Assembly (NCBI RefSeq): GCF_024713975.1
Contig: NC_091105.1
Coordinates: 22,837,439 to 22,901,438, forward strand
DNA: 64,000 bases
Direction: 5' to 3'
From: Paralichthys olivaceus
Taxonomy: Eukaryota; Chordata; Actinopteri; Pleuronectiformes; Paralichthyidae
This document shows positions 61,101 through 64,000 of this stretch, one piece after another. The notes under the pieces were generated by a model. That model made no database searches. It had not been told where the DNA came from and worked only from the letters and a program-made list of their open reading frames with translations. Each line of letters opens with the position of its first letter. The first letter of the stretch is position 1. A program made the position numbers and the translations under genes.

Positions 61101-62143
61101 TTTGGCCCCTGTTCTCAGTGCTCATGATCTGGTTATGAAATATGCATGGTGCTCTCTCTCTCCCTGCTCACAGAGCTGCTCCGGCTGCACACACAGCGGC
61201 TCCAGTCCGGGTTTTCCCTGCTGCTGTCTGCCTGCTGTCAATGAAACATCCAACGCGTCCTCTCAGCCTTTATTCCTCTACGTGTTTCCATCGCTCCGCC
61301 CTCTTCCTATCTGGATTTTTTCCCCCACCTCCTCCTCCTCCCCTCTCTCTCTCCCTCTGTATCTCTCTCACCCCTGTCTCTCACTCACTCTCTCTCCCTC
61401 TCGTTGCATCCATTTTTGTGCATTTAAGAAATCTCCAAGAATTACCAACCTGGAGGAAAGCGAGCTAAGCAGAGTGACAGAGGAGGGTTAAGGGCTCCAA
61501 ACGAAAACAAACAGGGACGGACCGGGCCACCTTTGATTATTCCAACATGCGAGTGGAACCTCTCTAAAGAATGGCAGCGATGGGTTAGACAGGATTTAAC
61601 ATGACAGCGAAATAGAAGGCAAGAGTTGTTCATTTGTTCCTTTTCAACCCCTTTCGATTTCCCTTCTCCCTGGATGGATGGATGGGTTGTGTTTGGAGTA
61701 GCCGAAGGTTGTATCCTGCAGCCTGTGCACCCCGTGCCTCTTCACAGGAGCATTTCTGATCCCGAGTGTTTTCTCTTTCACAACATTTCATGTGTGAATT
61801 TGTGCGTTTTCGACCTGCAGCCGCTTGAATGTAGCCTGTTAGCAGGCAGCGATCAGTCGGCTGCAGCGTTACTATTTATCAAACCCCATCATGAGCATTT
61901 AACAGCATGAGGGTGAAGCCTGTGATGGATGTTTTTGACGCTTATTTCTGCAGCACGGTGTAATAATAAGATGTGCATGGTGCACTAGTGCCGTGCGTAA
62001 ACCACGGTGCCTCCAGCGGAAAACCCACCGTTCATTTCTTACCGCATGAAATGTAAAACAAATGTAGCTATGTGTCCCACCCATGATGCTGCTGGTTGAT
62101 GGTGCTTTTATCATTCATTCTCTGTAGCCACTGTGTGTAAAAG
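61101..62143 (+). other. rims2: rims2 5' region
   Basis: From about 61140 the sequence becomes C/T-rich and then GC-richer. An acceptor-like tcattcattctctgtag ends at 62127, sixteen bases before the start codon, so a spliced 5' UTR exon upstream is likely. No frame here looks coding. Confidence 0.4.
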
Positions 62144-62322
62144 ATGTCTGCTCCACACGGGCCCCGGGGCGGCCCTGGCCCTGCTGCTGCTGCTGCCTCA
62201 GCGGCCGGCGCCATGCCGGAGATGCCGGACCTGAGCCACCTCACCGAGGATGAGAGGAAGATCATCCTCGGTGTCATGGACCGACAGAAGAAGGAGGAAG
62301 CGAAGGAACAGTCGATGTTGAA
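62144..62322 (+). CDS. rims2: RIMS2 (RIM2), first coding exon, partial
   Basis: 59 codons plus two bases, from the ATG in aaaagATGTCTGCTCC to AA|gtaagg. The peptide opens MSAPHGPRGGPGPAAAAASA and enters the Rab-binding helix (EMPDLSHLTEDERKIILGVM, then DRQKKEEAKEQSMLK), close to human RIMS2. RIM proteins are presynaptic active-zone scaffolds that tie Rab3 vesicles, Munc13 and calcium channels together. The zinc finger, PDZ and C2 domains must lie beyond the right edge. The Ala/Gly/Pro-rich lead of about 25 residues has an alanine run coded by gctgctgctgctgcc. RIMS1 starts similarly, but the MSAP start and dcaf13 linkage favour rims2. Teleosts may have two rims2 copies. Confidence 0.93.
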
Positions 62323-63339
62323 GTAAGGAAAGAGGCGGGGATGGTGCAGGAGCTGTGTGTCGGCGCGTGCCGAGCTCAGCCCCGGGTGTTTCTGTGGGGC
62401 TTGTAGTACAGCGTGTATTTCTGATGCAGGAGCTGAAACAGTCCACTGTTAGTCGGCCAAGGTGAGGCGAACCTTCCCCTCGCCTGGTGGTCGCTCCCTG
62501 ACCCCCTCCTCCTCCTCCTCCTCCTCCAGGAAACACTACATGTTCATGTCTGAGTGTCTTGTTCTTTATAGAGCCACACACACACTCAGCACTTTAATGT
62601 ATCTCACAGCTGTATCTCTACTATAATGGCTGGGTTGTAGCGGCAGCAGCAGCGGGCGCCATTTTCACGTTAAAAAAAAAAAAAAAAAAAAAAAAGCACG
62701 CCAAATTGCTTAACCTTTCCCCACGCGCGTCACAGAGATTACACAACATGACACTGGGAAGGATCATTTAAGGTGTCCTTTCGGGGCGATGGCGCACGCG
62801 GGGTGTGTGTGATTTCTACGTTAAAGCCTCGGTAGATCGTGTATCCCCCCCCCCCACCCCCCTCAAATACCCATCAGCTTCCACCATCACTCCTCCTGTG
62901 TACAGATGTCGCTCGGAGCTGTTTCAGCACCACGGAGCTGTCCACACAGCAGGCTCCGTTTTTTAAGGTGGACCGGGAGTGTTTTTCGCCACCGTCTCTT
63001 TATAACCTTTTAGCCACAACTCTGCCTTATGGGTGGAATACTGCACCCTGTCGACTCAGCCCGGTCATATATATATATATATATGTATATATACATTTAA
63101 AAAACGGTCAGCTGATGTGTGAAAAAAAGATTGGGGTTCGAGCTTCTTTCGGCAGGCATGGCTCGTGTGGATGCTGGTAGCCTTAAATGTTTCCATCCTG
63201 TTGACTTTTTTTGTAGTTTTCCAACTTTAGTGAAAAGGATGAACATGAGCATGTTGTATTTGGACTATTGTTACTTGACTTTCAGTAAACACATTATGTT
63301 ACATTGTAGGCAATGAGTAAGTCCGATTCAATTTGACAA

Positions 63340-63615
63340 GTATAAATTAAATGGAGTGTTTTTTATACAGCACCTTCCTTCACTTATCAACCACTCAAAG
63401 TGATTTTACACTACAAGCCCCATTCACTCATTCAGACACACATTCATACAGCGTTTCTATTCGCAGCGTTTTTTCTCGATCACCCTACTCACACGCTGCA
63501 CTGGGGTCAGTGTCTTGCCCTATAGGATACTCCGGAAAACAGACTGGAGGAGCCGGAGATAGAACCACTGTCCTTGTGGACGGCCCTCTCTACCTCCTGA
63601 GCCAAAGCCACACTG
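63340..63615 (-). repeat. Interspersed repeat (ctacctcctgagccaaagcc family)
   Basis: ttttatacagcaccttcctt, ccccattcactcattcagac, gtcagtgtcttgccctatag, gagccggagatagaaccact and ctctacctcctgagccaaag are the ordered blocks of a very common fish retroposon. Orientation is uncertain. Confidence 0.6.
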
Positions 63616-63729
63616 TACAGCCAAATCGCAAAGTTTATTATCCCAAGGTATTTTACATAGTTAGATTGAGACCATACAATTTTATAGAGAAACCCAAAAG
63701 TTATCACATCGAGCAAGCCCATGGCAATG

Positions 63730-63948
63730 GTGGAGAGACTTAATGACTCAATGTGGCCATCTGCCTCGACTGGAAAGGGTGAGCAGAGAAAAATGGGGGA
63801 GAGAGGAGAGGTGGGTGGAAGAGAAGAGAGAGAGAGGGGACCAGGAACACCTTTGTAAATGTCATATTTGAGCTCTGTCAGACTGGTTGTTATGCTGACT
63901 ATACTAAGACTGATACATACATGTGATGATAGCAGCAATGGTTAATAA

Positions 63949-63960
<12 letters not shown>
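63730..63960 (-). mobile_element. Second copy of the cthrc1-upstream retroposon
   Basis: Read on the minus strand: atgacatttacaaaggtgtt, a CT run, caccctttccagtcgaggca, gatggccacattgag, matching 32990-33140 in order. The 3' block seen upstream of cthrc1 is not evident here. Confidence 0.65.
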
Positions 63961-63980
<20 letters not shown>

Positions 63981-64000
63981 ATAATACTAATAATAAGATT

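Larger units (their letters stand above)
62323..64000. other. Start of rims2 intron 1
   Basis: GC-rich for about 500 bp (CpG island continuing from the exon), a poly-A run at about 62671-62695, a C-run at about 62847-62857 and a TA run at about 63069-63090. Two interspersed repeats follow (63340-63615, 63730-63960) and a TAG trinucleotide array at about 63950-63980. No further exon. Confidence 0.6.

Noticed and set aside
61102-61491. 129-codon plus-strand frame upstream of rims2
   Set aside because: Ser/Pro/Leu-rich translation of CT-rich sequence with no family resemblance; more likely promoter or 5' UTR.
63507-63938. 143-codon minus-strand frame near the right edge
   Set aside because: It covers two interspersed repeats; the open frame is incidental.

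Overview
The window is vertebrate nuclear DNA from a teleost fish. Coding sequence is sparse and split by GT-AG introns. Every product I recognise matches a vertebrate protein family (compared with human proteins from memory only). The spacers carry long CA/TG runs, GATA and CCAT tetranucleotide arrays and several interspersed repeats of the kind common in ray-finned fish. Nothing prokaryotic, viral or CRISPR-like was seen.

Layout, left to right: (1) klhl32-like BTB-BACK-Kelch gene on the minus strand, five coding exons between 412 and 16919; its 3' Kelch exons lie off the left edge, its initiator exon was not found, and its promoter is probably near 20.9-21.3 kb. (2) fzd6 (frizzled 6), plus strand, non-coding exon ending about 22780, CDS 24223-30779 in seven coding exons, 697 aa, complete. 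(3) cthrc1, plus strand, CDS 33485-37988 in four exons, 233 aa, complete. (4) slc25a32 (mitochondrial folate/FAD carrier family), minus strand, CDS 39044-42510 in seven exons, 323 aa, complete, convergent with cthrc1. (5) dcaf13 (WD40/Sof1 ribosome-biogenesis protein), plus strand, CDS 47551-58385 in eleven exons, 445 aa, complete. (6) the first recognisable coding exon of rims2 (RIM2), plus strand, 62144-62322, continuing off the right edge.

The order fzd6-cthrc1-slc25a32-dcaf13-rims2 is the order of human 8q22.3 as I remember it. The klhl32-like gene does not belong there in human, where KLHL32 is on 6q16, the chromosome arm that also carries RIMS1. This makes the copy next to rims2 a candidate for an old duplicate of the RIMS/KLHL32 region, or a rearranged klhl32. 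The genes are unrelated in function (ubiquitin adaptor, planar polarity receptor, secreted Wnt/PCP cofactor, mitochondrial carrier, nucleolar factor, presynaptic scaffold), although fzd6 and cthrc1 are both linked to non-canonical Wnt signalling.

Other points of interest: a roughly 650-bp 14-bp-unit minisatellite directly upstream of the slc25a32 start codon; dinucleotide repeats pressed against three splice sites; homeobox-site-rich, probably conserved non-coding blocks in klhl32 introns and in the 4.4-kb dcaf13 intron; a piggyBac-type TTAA-flanked MITE and other inverted-repeat elements; and an orphan coding-looking exon at 46444-46599. All exon boundaries were worked out by eye from reading frame, splice consensus and remembered protein sequences, without alignment.
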